NCBI RefSeq assembly: GCF_005885605.1
Contig: NZ_SZVP01000003.1
Location: 272,800-336,799, forward strand
Direction of reading: 5' to 3'
From: Colwellia ponticola
GTDB lineage: Bacteria > Pseudomonadota > Gammaproteobacteria > Enterobacterales > Alteromonadaceae
Length of the DNA: 64,000 nucleotides
Of this stretch, positions 17,794 to 27,003 are shown in pieces. The stretch's first letter is position 1, and every line of letters starts with the position of its first letter. Under the pieces are notes generated by a model. It was not told the DNA's origin. It saw only the letters and a program-made list of their open reading frames with translations, and made no database searches. Made by a program: the position numbers and the translations under genes.

Positions 17794-19398
17794 TTATGCA
17801 ACGGTTTTAGCCAACTCTGCTTTAACAATTTTGTTAGACGCATTGACTGGCATTGCCTTAATTATTTTCACTTTCTTAGGAACACGGTAATTAGCCATAC
17901 GTTCTCGACACCAAGCAATAAGTGCTGGCTCATCAAGTGAATGCTCTGATTTTAAAGTGATAAAAGCACAGCCGACTTCTCCCATGCGCTCATCTTTTAT
18001 GCCAAGAACGGCTGATTGCGCAATGGCTGGATGTTCTGTTAAAACAGCTTCAATTTCAGCTGGATAACAATTAAAACCGCCCGAGATATACATATCTTTT
18101 AATCGATCGGTAATACTAAGATAGCCTTTATCATTTAGATGACCAACATCGCCAGTATGTAACCAGTTATCTGCATCAATAGCTTCAGCGGTGGCTGCTG
18201 GTTGTTCAAAGTAACCTTTCATAACATGGAAGCCACGAATACAAATTTCGCCGGTTTCACCTGCTGGCAATATTTCGCCTTGTGCTGACATAATAGCAAT
18301 TTCGGTACCTTCAATAGCACGGCCGCTAGTTGAAGCAATCGTTTCATTATCGGTATCGGTATCGCAGATAGTCGCTAAGCCGCCACACTCAGTTAAGCCA
18401 TAAGCGGTTGTCACCACTTGAAAGCCTAGCTGATTACGCATACGTTCAATAAGTACGGGCGGAATTGTTGCAGCACCTGTAACGGCAACACGTAAGCTGG
18501 TTAAATCAGCGCTGTCAAGGCTTGGGTGTGCCAGTAATGATAAATACAACGTTGGCGGCCCAGGTAATACGGTAATTTTGTCTTTATTAATTCGGTCAAA
18601 GACTTCATCGGCGTCAAATACCGCTTGCGGTAAAATAGTAGCGCCCGCTAACAAACAGCTAACCCAACCCGCTTTGTAGCCAAATGAGTGAAAAAACGGA
18701 TTAACCACCAAGTAACGATCGCCAGGAATAAGACCAATGGTTTTGACATAACCGCTAAAAGCTCGGATCATACCACCGTGGCGGCTCATAACACCTTTAG
18801 GCTTACCTGTAGTACCAGAGGTGAACATCAAATCAGCAAGATCGTCGCCGCCAATGCTGTTAGCAATGTCACGAGCACTGGCTTCGCTCACGCTTTCACT
18901 TTTTTGTAAAAATGTTTGCCAATCGCAACATGACTCGATATCGCCACCTTGTCGAGGTGTTAACGTCACGATAGATAGGGCTGTGGGTGTAAACAATTTA
19001 GCTAAATCGGCTGGGTAATCACTTTTAAGAAAATCGCCAACACTAAAAACAAGCTTTGCACCGCTGCGATTAATAATGTCAGCAGCCTCAACGGCTTTCA
19101 TTCGGGTATTAATAGGTACTAATACCGCCCCCGCCATTTGAAGACCAATAGCGGCAAGTACCCAAAGACCAGAATTAGCTCCCCAAATAGCGACCCTATC
19201 GCCGGGGCGAATACCAGAGGCAATCAAGGCTCGACACACGGCTAAGCTTCGATTGGGTAGCTCACGGTAACTTACCCTCAGCTCTGCATCTTCAATAGCA
19301 GTAAGATCGCCATAACGCTCTGCGCCAGCAAATACTAGCTTAGGAATACTGTCGATGATGGTATTATCGTTAGGTTGTAATATATTGCTCATGCTCAT
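17794..19398 (-). CDS. acyl-CoA synthetase, FadD3-like
   Basis: A 534-residue ANL-family ligase. The P-loop is LMFTSGTTGKPKGVM, the adenylate motif TTAYGLTECGG, the hinge region DRLKDMYISGGFNCYPAEIE and the catalytic Lys lies in NASNKIVKAEL near the C-terminus. It would form an acyl-CoA from the acid with ATP. The segment NPFFHSFGYKAG is one I associate with FadD3, which activates the HIP steroid C/D-ring intermediate in mycobacteria, but other medium-chain or aromatic ligases share parts of it. It begins the run leading into the two acyl-CoA dehydrogenases and lies 13 bases after the KstD-like gene. Confidence 0.82.
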   Translation of the reverse strand: MSMSNILQPNDNTIIDSIPKLVFAGAERYGDLTAIEDAELRVSYRELPNRSLAVCRALIASGIRPGDRVAIWGANSGLWVLAAIGLQMAGAVLVPINTRMKAVEAADIINRSGAKLVFSVGDFLKSDYPADLAKLFTPTALSIVTLTPRQGGDIESCCDWQTFLQKSESVSEASARDIANSIGGDDLADLMFTSGTTGKPKGVMSRHGGMIRAFSGYVKTIGLIPGDRYLVVNPFFHSFGYKAGWVSCLLAGATILPQAVFDADEVFDRINKDKITVLPGPPTLYLSLLAHPSLDSADLTSLRVAVTGAATIPPVLIERMRNQLGFQVVTTAYGLTECGGLATICDTDTDNETIASTSGRAIEGTEIAIMSAQGEILPAGETGEICIRGFHVMKGYFEQPAATAEAIDADNWLHTGDVGHLNDKGYLSITDRLKDMYISGGFNCYPAEIEAVLTEHPAIAQSAVLGIKDERMGEVGCAFITLKSEHSLDEPALIAWCRERMANYRVPKKVKIIKAMPVNASNKIVKAELAKTVA

Positions 19399-19411
19399 AT
19401 AAACTCTCTAT

Positions 19412-21133
19412 CTAATCCGTTGTTGCTGTTCGGTTTACAGTAATATGATTGGCAGCAATATAACCAAAAGTCATTGCGGGCCCTAGCGTTGCGCCTGCAC
19501 CCGGATAGCTTGTTCCCATCACAGAAGATGAACAGTTACCAATGGCATAAAGTCCAGCAATGGGGTCACCAGAAGGACGTACTACTTGACCGAAGTCGTT
19601 AGTCAATAAGCCACCTTTAGTCCCTATATCACCTGGATGAATTTTCATCGCGTAAAATGGCCCTTTTTCAATCGGCGCTAAACAAGGGTTTGGTTTTACA
19701 CTTGCATCACCATAATAGCGGTCAAACACATTACCACCACGTTGAAAGTCTTCATCAACGCCTGTTTTTGCATAGCCATTCATGGTGGTTACCGTTTGAG
19801 CTAAACCTGCGGCATCAACATTGATCAGTTGTGCGAGTTCATCAAGAGTATCGGCCTTCCAATAAACTGAATCTCGCCATGCTTTCGGCGCTCTGCTATC
19901 TGGCATGATTTTTCCTGGCATCAAAGGACCCATGGCGTATTCCTGACGAAAATGGCTGTCAAAAACCACCCATGATGGAATGGAATTACCGGCTTTTTGA
20001 TGATTACGGTACATGGCATCACCAAACTCTAAATAAGGGGCGGCTTCGTTAAAGAAACGTTTACCTAAGCCATCAACGACAATGGCACCAGGGAAAGCGC
20101 GCTCGGCAAATAACCCTCGAGCACTCTGTTCTTTAGGTACTTTTAAGGTTGGTGCCCACCAGCACCAATCGAGTAAATCGGTTGCCGCACCAATTTTTTG
20201 TCCTGCTTCGAGTCCTGCTCCGGTATTACCATCTTTTGGTGTTGCGCTCCACGCTTGCTCTGTTGGTTGTGGCAGATATTTTTCACGCAATTGTTGATTT
20301 TGTTCAAAACCACCGCTACCCATAATAACGCCATGACGAGCATTTAGTGTCAGCGTTTGACCATCGCGTATAACCTTAATGCCGGTCACTTTATCGCCGG
20401 TCATAACAAAGTCGGTAAACTCTGTACTGCGCCATAATGGAATATTACGATCGAGTAATGAATGTCTTAATGAGGCAACCAAACTGCCGCCTAAACCTGC
20501 ACGTCGGTCACGACGACCTTTTTTACGTTGTTTAAAATCAAGCTTATAACGTAACATTAAGCCGATAATCATCAGCATCCAACCACGCTCTTTAGCAACC
20601 GCTTTATGTGCCTGTCGAGCGGTCCACGCCATTTTTCCCATTAACAAGGTATTACCCGATGCCGGTTGCTGGTGCTCAATTTCATCCCCCAACCCTGTGG
20701 TATCAAATAGTTCAGGATCCATGCTACGCCCAGCGGGTAAAGAGCCGTCAAGATGTTGATAATAATCAGGGTATTTTTCAGCCACCGCATACTTTACTCG
20801 GCTATTAGCTTGTAATTCTCGGATCATTTTGGGGGCGTTATCTAAATAAGCGCGGATCCGCGATTCATCGACACTACCAGCACTAGCCGCTTTGATATAC
20901 GTCAATGCGCTTTCATAAGAGTCAGTGCCACCGAGGGCCTTAAATTCATCATTATTGGGTATCCAGATACCACCACCAGATATTGCTGACGTACCACCAT
21001 ATTTATCGCTTTTTTCAACAACAAGCACTGAATTCCCCTGATCTGCTGCGAAAATAGCAGCTGTCATGGCGCCTGCTCCCGAACCCACGATAATGACATC
21101 GTATTGGTTTTCAGTATCATTGGTTGTGGTCAT
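19412..21133 (-). CDS. kstD: FAD-dependent 3-ketosteroid dehydrogenase-like protein
   Basis: A 573-residue flavoprotein of the KstD/fumarate-reductase family. The FAD motif GSGAGAMTAA is near the N-terminus, VVEKSDKYGGTSAISGGG follows, and a Tyr-containing PDYY (about 122-125) lies where KstD enzymes hold an active-site Tyr. Near residue 543 the motif SYPGAGATLGPAMTFGYIAA matches the catalytic Tyr/Gly pair of Rhodococcus KstD1. It would desaturate the A-ring of a 3-ketosteroid (delta-1, or delta-4 for 5-alpha substrates). The start is the ATG at 21133, since an AAGGAG ribosome site lies eight bases before it and a TTG further upstream overlaps that site. Delta-1 versus delta-4 specificity is unresolved. 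Confidence 0.82.
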   Translation of the reverse strand: MTTTNDTENQYDVIIVGSGAGAMTAAIFAADQGNSVLVVEKSDKYGGTSAISGGGIWIPNNDEFKALGGTDSYESALTYIKAASAGSVDESRIRAYLDNAPKMIRELQANSRVKYAVAEKYPDYYQHLDGSLPAGRSMDPELFDTTGLGDEIEHQQPASGNTLLMGKMAWTARQAHKAVAKERGWMLMIIGLMLRYKLDFKQRKKGRRDRRAGLGGSLVASLRHSLLDRNIPLWRSTEFTDFVMTGDKVTGIKVIRDGQTLTLNARHGVIMGSGGFEQNQQLREKYLPQPTEQAWSATPKDGNTGAGLEAGQKIGAATDLLDWCWWAPTLKVPKEQSARGLFAERAFPGAIVVDGLGKRFFNEAAPYLEFGDAMYRNHQKAGNSIPSWVVFDSHFRQEYAMGPLMPGKIMPDSRAPKAWRDSVYWKADTLDELAQLINVDAAGLAQTVTTMNGYAKTGVDEDFQRGGNVFDRYYGDASVKPNPCLAPIEKGPFYAMKIHPGDIGTKGGLLTNDFGQVVRPSGDPIAGLYAIGNCSSSVMGTSYPGAGATLGPAMTFGYIAANHITVNRTATTD

Positions 21134-21223
21134 CGATCTACTCCTTTTCAAAACGTTATGCGTGATTAACTCATTTAGTAACCTAGTTATTACTGTATTT
21201 ATTCATGTATACGGTAAGTTAAA

Positions 21224-22921
21224 TTAGGGATAAAATTCTTTTTTCAGTTTATTTCTTAATAACTTACCTGCAGGATTACGCGGGAGTTTTTCGTTAGTGA
21301 TATGAATTTTTGTCGGTATTTTATATTTAGCCAGTCGCTGTGCTACGTGTGCTAACAAAACCTTTTCATCGACAGAATCATCTTTTAATAAACACACCAC
21401 GGCAACAACGGCCTCGCCCGTTTCTTCGTCCGGAATACCAAAAACAGCGACTTCTCCCACTGCCGCTTGCTCAAGTAAGCAAGATTCAACTTCAGCCGAC
21501 GTAATATTTTCACCGGCACGATTAATCACATCTTTAATACGATCAACAATATATAAAAAGCCTGCTTCATCAAGATAACCAAGATCGCCGGTGTGTAACC
21601 AACCTGAACGTATTGCATCTCGCGTAGCACTGGTGTTACCGACATAACCATCCATAATACAAACACCACGCATACAAACCTCGCCGACACTATTGGCAGG
21701 CAAAGGCTGACCATCGCGTCCGCAAATTTTCACCTCCATAATGGGTGAAACAAGCCCTGAACTTTTAGGCGCATAGCGAAACACATCCCCTGACGCCGCT
21801 GCGCCTACGCCATTGCTTTCGGTCATACCAAAACCAGCACCGATCATTTGCTCAGGTAACTTTGATAATGCTTGGTCAATTAAAGTGGCAGGTAAACCGG
21901 CTCCGCCAAAACCAAGGCCACTAAAAGATTTCATGACCTCAGCGCTATGAAAACTAGGTTCACGCAACAATTGCATCACCATAGACGGCGCGCCATTAAA
22001 CTGTGTTACCTGCTCTTTTTTAATTAACTTAATCGCATCAACGGGATCCCATTTATGGGTAAAAATCAATCGGCGACCTCCCCGTAAAGCAGCCAGTAGC
22101 TGTGCATGTAAACCACTGACGTGAAATAATGGTACGGCGGTTAAAATCGTAGGGACAAGCGCTTTTTCCATAATGCGAGCTAACGCATCAGGAGAAGTCA
22201 TTACGGATATTGCCCCAATAAAATCGATATTATAAAGTGCCTGACATACAGCGAGATGACTTGAAAAAACCGCTTTAGCGACACTGGTTGCGCCTGAAGT
22301 AAATAATACTAAGGCTGGGTCTGTGTCTTCTATTTGTGGTAGTTCAAGTGGTATTGCTTGATGATGTAATGCAACCGATAAATCAGTGACTGTTGGCTGG
22401 TTTACAAAACTGCTTGATGCGCTATCATTTAGCACTAAGGTCTCACTAGACCATGCCTCACTTTGATTAATTCGTTGCCACCTAGCGCTATCACAAATTA
22501 ATAACTTAGGTTTTATAGCGGTTAATGCTGACAATAACTCTTGCGCTAAGCCAAAACTATTAAGCGGCGCAGGCACAGCACCAATAAGCGCTGTCGCACA
22601 AAAAGCTACCACCCACTCAGGATTATTACGCATAGCTATTGCTACGTGTTCGCCTTTACCAATGCCTTTTTGATGCATATAGGTGGCTAAACTATCAACT
22701 TTTTTAAAAAATGTTTTGTAGCTCCAACGTTGCTGTTGATAAACCAAAAAATTTTGTTCATCTGTACGACGTGAATCATTAATGACCTGCGCTAAATTGA
22801 TTGGTGCATTACGATACACTGGCAATGTTTGGCCATTCACTTGCTTACTCTCAAGCTCAAATGGTGCACCAGGTGCCATCAATTGAGATTGAGCATCAGC
22901 AACTAATTTAAGTAAGTTCAT
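21224..22921 (-). CDS. acyl-CoA synthetase (AMP-binding)
   Basis: A second ANL ligase, 565 residues. The P-loop is degenerate (VLFTSGATSVAKAV; usual TSGTTGxPKG), so Gly and Lys contacts differ from the canonical loop. The remaining motifs are normal: GFGMTESNG, the SGWLHTGDLG Asp motif, DRIKDVINRAGENI and the C-terminal NPAGKLLR catalytic Lys. It would activate a carboxylate as its CoA ester. Its ATG overlaps the stop of the upstream MBL gene (ATGA), with GGAGG six bases ahead, so the two are translationally coupled. A sterol side-chain or bile-acid substrate is an inference. Confidence 0.82.
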   Translation of the reverse strand: MNLLKLVADAQSQLMAPGAPFELESKQVNGQTLPVYRNAPINLAQVINDSRRTDEQNFLVYQQQRWSYKTFFKKVDSLATYMHQKGIGKGEHVAIAMRNNPEWVVAFCATALIGAVPAPLNSFGLAQELLSALTAIKPKLLICDSARWQRINQSEAWSSETLVLNDSASSSFVNQPTVTDLSVALHHQAIPLELPQIEDTDPALVLFTSGATSVAKAVFSSHLAVCQALYNIDFIGAISVMTSPDALARIMEKALVPTILTAVPLFHVSGLHAQLLAALRGGRRLIFTHKWDPVDAIKLIKKEQVTQFNGAPSMVMQLLREPSFHSAEVMKSFSGLGFGGAGLPATLIDQALSKLPEQMIGAGFGMTESNGVGAAASGDVFRYAPKSSGLVSPIMEVKICGRDGQPLPANSVGEVCMRGVCIMDGYVGNTSATRDAIRSGWLHTGDLGYLDEAGFLYIVDRIKDVINRAGENITSAEVESCLLEQAAVGEVAVFGIPDEETGEAVVAVVCLLKDDSVDEKVLLAHVAQRLAKYKIPTKIHITNEKLPRNPAGKLLRNKLKKEFYP

Positions 22922-24069
22922 AGAGTACCTCCTGTCTTTTTTATTATAGGGGTGGGTAAATAGGTATTAATGCCTGAATCGTTCATAGACTGGCAAATTA
23001 AATCACCGTTATCTTCAAGCCAATTAAGGTGTGCTAAGGTTTCACCCAAAGCCATCATACTTTCAATAGGCGCAAGTGAACGCGAACGTTTAAATAAATA
23101 TTTCATCGCCTGATAAGTATTGAATTCTTTCTGTTGCAAGGCAAAGGATTTTAACAGCGATAACTGTTCTACATGATGGTCAATTAATTGCTGCACGCGT
23201 AAATGCATTTGCCTAAATACGGGGCCATGAGCAGGTAGCACTAACGTATTTATATCAAGTGTTTGTAATTGCTCAAGAGAGCGTAACCAGTGCTTAAGTG
23301 GCTGACCTTGAGGTTCCATTTCATTAACTAAAATATTGGAGCTAATCGAGGGTAATAACTGATCGCCCGACAGCAATAGCTTATCTTCTTCACAATAAAG
23401 ACAAGCGTGCTCAGGTGAGTGTCCTTCACCAATAATAATCTGCCAACGACGCTGCCCTATCGTTAACACATCACCTCCTCGAAGCCGAGTAAATGATTCA
23501 GGACTATGTTTTATAAAAGGATCATTACGACAACTATCCATCATAGCGTCAACTTCACTACGTGGGGTACCGGTGCGATGATAAAAGGCTAATTGATGTT
23601 TATTACCTAAGGTATCAACACTGCGACTAATCGTGTTGAGCATATAAAATTCACCATAAGTCATATATAACGGCACGTTAAATGTTTGCGTTAACCAGCT
23701 AGTAAGTCCGCTGTGATCATAGTGGAAATGAGTACAAATAATGCCCTTAATCATTTTTTTTTGGCAATGCTGCTCTATTACTTGGAGCCATAACTGACGT
23801 GTTTTTTCTGTGTTCAGGCCAGTATCGACAATGTACCAGCCATCAACATCTTTGAGTAAATAAACATTGATATGATCTAGCGCCATAGGCATAGGCATAC
23901 GCAACCACAAAATACCATTAGCGATCTCCACCACAGAACCATTAGCCTGCGGTGGCGTCATGGGATATTCTAAAAGACCGTATTGTTGATGATTATCTCG
24001 CTCATCAGGTAACACCATAGCTTTCATTAGGTCTCCAAAAATAAATGTTTGGTTCATCGTTAATATCAT
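22918..24069 (-). CDS. metallo-beta-lactamase-fold hydrolase
   Basis: The zinc signature THFHYDHSG (HxHxDH) sits near residue 113. Further ligands are probably His in GEGHSPEH, Asp in LSGDQLL and His in LPAHGP. The C-terminal helical part (from about 280) resembles the domain of MBL proteins that pair with thioester hydrolysis. The start is uncertain. The first ATG has GAGG four bases ahead; an ATG at 24027 (Met15) has GGAG five bases ahead and may be the true one. It heads the leftward operon and overlaps the next ligase gene by four bases. Role in the pathway unknown; CoA-ester hydrolysis is one possibility. Confidence 0.8.
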   Translation of the reverse strand: MILTMNQTFIFGDLMKAMVLPDERDNHQQYGLLEYPMTPPQANGSVVEIANGILWLRMPMPMALDHINVYLLKDVDGWYIVDTGLNTEKTRQLWLQVIEQHCQKKMIKGIICTHFHYDHSGLTSWLTQTFNVPLYMTYGEFYMLNTISRSVDTLGNKHQLAFYHRTGTPRSEVDAMMDSCRNDPFIKHSPESFTRLRGGDVLTIGQRRWQIIIGEGHSPEHACLYCEEDKLLLSGDQLLPSISSNILVNEMEPQGQPLKHWLRSLEQLQTLDINTLVLPAHGPVFRQMHLRVQQLIDHHVEQLSLLKSFALQQKEFNTYQAMKYLFKRSRSLAPIESMMALGETLAHLNWLEDNGDLICQSMNDSGINTYLPTPIIKKTGGTL

Positions 24070-24080
24070 TATGCCTCAGG

Positions 24081-24149
24081 ATATGCTTCAACATATGCTT
24101 GCACTAATAAGAAGCCATTTGAAGATAATGTAATACGTCCAAAAGGACG
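24081..24149. promoter_or_regulatory. divergent promoter region with repeat and palindrome
   Basis: The 141-base gap between the leftward operon (MBL gene) and the rightward MFS-kshA pair holds a direct repeat ATATGCTT-CAAC-ATATGCTT (24081-24100) and a perfect palindrome CGTCCAAAAGGACG (24136-24149). A palindrome between divergent catabolic operons is a reasonable operator for a TetR- or GntR-like repressor, but no regulator gene lies in the island and no second copy of the palindrome was found near the other promoters. Confidence 0.5.
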
Positions 24150-24210
24150 ATGCCCTATTTTTCAGCAAAGTTAATGTAGATGAAAACTTGTTTAAAATAG
24201 AGAGCGGTAA

Positions 24211-25569
24211 ATGCAATCAGATAAAAGTCCACTAAGTGCAAACAGAACTCGACTGACGTTGTTATTACTATCTGTAATTTACGTTTTTTCGTTCATCGAC
24301 CGTAACTTAATTGCTATTGTGCTCGAGCCAATCAAGCAAGAGTTTGATGTATCAGATACGGTAATGGGGGCGGTCAGCGGACTCGCTTTTGCTGTTTTAT
24401 ATTCAGCGGTTAGCTTTCCACTCAGTCGTATGGCCGATCGAGGCACTAACCGCAGAAATATCATTGCGGTTTGTTGTGGCTTGTGGAGTTTAGCGACCAT
24501 GGCTAGTGGTGTTGTTACTCAATTTTGGCAATTTACCCTCGCTCGTATGACGGTAGCTATCGGTGAGGCTGGCGGAACCTCTCCATCTGTTTCTATGGTG
24601 TCTGATTTATACCCTCCCGATAAGCGCTCATTCGCGATTAGCTTATATATGATAGGACCTCATGTCGGTTTATTAGCAGCAATGGCGCTAGGAGGCTGGA
24701 TAGCGCAAGAACATGGTTGGCGTGCAGTATTTATCTTTTTTGGTGCACCCGGTTTATTACTCGCATTACTGTTATATGTGTTAGGTAGAGACCCTGGTCT
24801 TGGCGTATACGATACCGAAGCAGAGCATAAAGCTCGTCAACTACCCCAAGGCAAGTTTTTTAGTGATGTGTTTACCATCATGCGCATCAAAGGTTTTTTT
24901 CTTATCTGCATGGGAACAGCCGTCGCTGGCATGGTCGGCTATGGTTACGGTATTTGGGCACCTACTTTTATGGTGCGAAATTTTGATATGCCACTTGCTC
25001 AAGCAGGTCTTACTTTTGGTCTTGCTAGTGGCATATTTGCCGCCGCGGGTTCAATGTTTAGCGGTTATTATTGTGACAAACTCAATACTACAGATAACCG
25101 CTGGCAATTACGTATGCCTGCTTTAGGTGTATTAATTAGTATGCCGTTTGGCTTCGCTTTTTTACTCTGGCCTGCCGATGCTTTTTGGCTCTTAGGTAGC
25201 ATAAAAATACCACACGCTATTATGTTTGCCGCCGGCTTTAGTTTTTTTAATAGTTGGTGGGCAACACTTGCCTACGCCGCTATTAGTCACTTAGTAAGTA
25301 GTAGCCAACGAGCAACGAGCATAGCGTTACTTAGCCTATTTCTAACCTTATTTGGCGCAGGCTTTGGTCCATTATTAACGGGCGCTTTAAGTGATGTATT
25401 TGCCTCTACCAACCCTGGCGAAGGTCTGCAATATGCCATCGTCGTCATGATCAGTTTATTACTACTATCTACTTGGTTTTATTACCGAGCAATATCACCT
25501 TATCAGCAACAGATAATGGCTAAAACACTAAGTACACAACATCGTGAAGAAAATCTAATACGTCCATAA
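24211..25569 (+). CDS. MFS transporter
   Basis: A 452-residue inner-membrane protein with about 12 hydrophobic helices. It shows the Spinster-like N-terminal motif VIYVFSFIDRNLIAIVLEPI, the loop 2-3 signature SRMADRGTNRR and the YPPDKRS turn. Such MFS proteins move organic anions or lipids. It precedes the KshA-like oxygenase by 22 bases and is divergent from the MBL-ligase operon, so uptake of the cluster's substrate is likely. Substrate identity is inferred from position only. Confidence 0.85.
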   Translation: MQSDKSPLSANRTRLTLLLLSVIYVFSFIDRNLIAIVLEPIKQEFDVSDTVMGAVSGLAFAVLYSAVSFPLSRMADRGTNRRNIIAVCCGLWSLATMASGVVTQFWQFTLARMTVAIGEAGGTSPSVSMVSDLYPPDKRSFAISLYMIGPHVGLLAAMALGGWIAQEHGWRAVFIFFGAPGLLLALLLYVLGRDPGLGVYDTEAEHKARQLPQGKFFSDVFTIMRIKGFFLICMGTAVAGMVGYGYGIWAPTFMVRNFDMPLAQAGLTFGLASGIFAAAGSMFSGYYCDKLNTTDNRWQLRMPALGVLISMPFGFAFLLWPADAFWLLGSIKIPHAIMFAAGFSFFNSWWATLAYAAISHLVSSSQRATSIALLSLFLTLFGAGFGPLLTGALSDVFASTNPGEGLQYAIVVMISLLLLSTWFYYRAISPYQQQIMAKTLSTQHREENLIRP

Positions 25570-25591
25570 CTAAATAGAAGGAGTGCATCAT

Positions 25592-26692
25592 ATGGCCACT
25601 ACACAAGACTATCGCCTTGGCGATCATACGTTTCCAAGAGGTTGGTTCATGATAGCTACGGCTGAAGAAATCAACACTCACAAGCCTGTAGCAGTACGTT
25701 TTTTTGGTCGCGATTTTGCATTATATCGTGGCAGAGCAACTGGTCGAGTAGTATTACTTGATGCTTATTGCCCTCATATGAAAACCCACTTAGCTGCCAA
25801 AAATGATACCTCTTACGTTATTATTGATGGCGGTGGTACTAACATTGAAGGTGATAGTATTCGCTGCCCTTATCATGCGTGGCGCTTTGGTCCGGATGGC
25901 CAATGTGATGATATTCCTTATCATGAAGGACCGATACCCAAATCAGCCTGCATTAAAGCATGGCCTGTCGCTGAAAGTATGGGCGCAATATGGATATGGC
26001 ATGATCCTGAAAATGGTGAGCCAGAGTGGGACCACCCAAGTTTGCCGCAATGGGATGATGAGTCTTGGGTACAATGGCGTTTTGATGATTTAGGTATTCT
26101 TGAACAACATCCACAAGAAGTTATTGATAACATTTGTGATTATGGCCACTTAAGTCCAATACATGGCTCTACCGTGGAGCGCTATGAAAATGAATTTAGT
26201 GGTCATTACGCCATACAGCGTCAATGTGGTCCTCATCGCACCTTAGTTGGTGACGATGGTGTTAGCCCTGTGCTACATACCATTACTAAGTATCACGGTC
26301 CTGGTGTATTGATTTCTCACCTAACGGGCTATTATGAATCATATTTGATGATTACTCATACGCCAGTAGAAGATGGCTCGGTACGTGTTTGGCACGCCTT
26401 ATTGGTTAAGTCACCTGGTGGTAACGCGGTAGCAACAGTAGAAGATGGTGTTGCGGCACGTCAATTTCAGGATGCAAGTAAATTTGCTTTCATGCAAGAC
26501 TTCCAGGTTTGGACTAATAAAGCCCCTTGCCTTAATGGTTTATTTATACCTAGCGACGGTCCGTTTATGAAAGCGAGAATTTGGTATAAACAATTCTTTA
26601 ACCCTAGAGAGCGTAAAGATGAGTTTTTAAGTAAAGTGGAAGGAGTTTATGTACCTAAAGGTATTCCACCATACACAGAGCAAGATCAATGA
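25592..26692 (+). CDS. kshA: KshA-like Rieske non-haem iron oxygenase
   Basis: The N-terminal Rieske domain carries the 2Fe-2S ligands as C60-P-H62 and C92-P-Y-H95. The spacer between pairs is 29 residues against about 16 in the mycobacterial KshA, so the cluster loop is longer. The C-terminal catalytic domain has the iron-binding segment DNICDYGHLSPIHG and a downstream FMQDFQVW Asp, as in KshA (3-ketosteroid 9-alpha-hydroxylase) and cholesterol 7-desaturase relatives. The ATG at 25592 is preferred because AAGGAG lies nine bases before it and an upstream GTG overlaps that site. No KshB-type reductase is in the window. It ends at a clear terminator. Confidence 0.8.
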   Translation: MATTQDYRLGDHTFPRGWFMIATAEEINTHKPVAVRFFGRDFALYRGRATGRVVLLDAYCPHMKTHLAAKNDTSYVIIDGGGTNIEGDSIRCPYHAWRFGPDGQCDDIPYHEGPIPKSACIKAWPVAESMGAIWIWHDPENGEPEWDHPSLPQWDDESWVQWRFDDLGILEQHPQEVIDNICDYGHLSPIHGSTVERYENEFSGHYAIQRQCGPHRTLVGDDGVSPVLHTITKYHGPGVLISHLTGYYESYLMITHTPVEDGSVRVWHALLVKSPGGNAVATVEDGVAARQFQDASKFAFMQDFQVWTNKAPCLNGLFIPSDGPFMKARIWYKQFFNPRERKDEFLSKVEGVYVPKGIPPYTEQDQ

Positions 26693-26751
26693 TTGATTGT
26701 TGATAAGCGCAGTATAGCTGCACCAATATAACAACGCTATTGATATACGTT

Positions 26752-26776
26752 AAAAAGCAGCCTAGCGCTGCTTTTT
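26752..26776 (+). terminator. intrinsic terminator after the Rieske gene
   Basis: Arms AAAAAGCAGC and GCTGCTTTTT pair perfectly around a five-base loop (CTAGC) and end in five Ts. It lies 60 bases after the kshA stop and closes the rightward operon. The rest of the 311-base gap to the next gene holds nothing I recognise. Confidence 0.85.
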
Positions 26777-27003
26777 AGTGGCTGGTTATAAATAACATAT
26801 AACTTTTACTGCCACCTATGTGCCGCCATTCAATATCCTACAAGGCCCTTTTAACACCTTAGTACTCGTTAGATACTATCTTATAGCAATCGATTTAATT
26901 AGCTGTATTGCTTGCGAACTACATGACAGCTTATACCTTGATACACGCTGAAAACCTTCTTGATTAGAGTCAATTAACTTATAAATAAAGAGGGCTTACA
27001 CCA

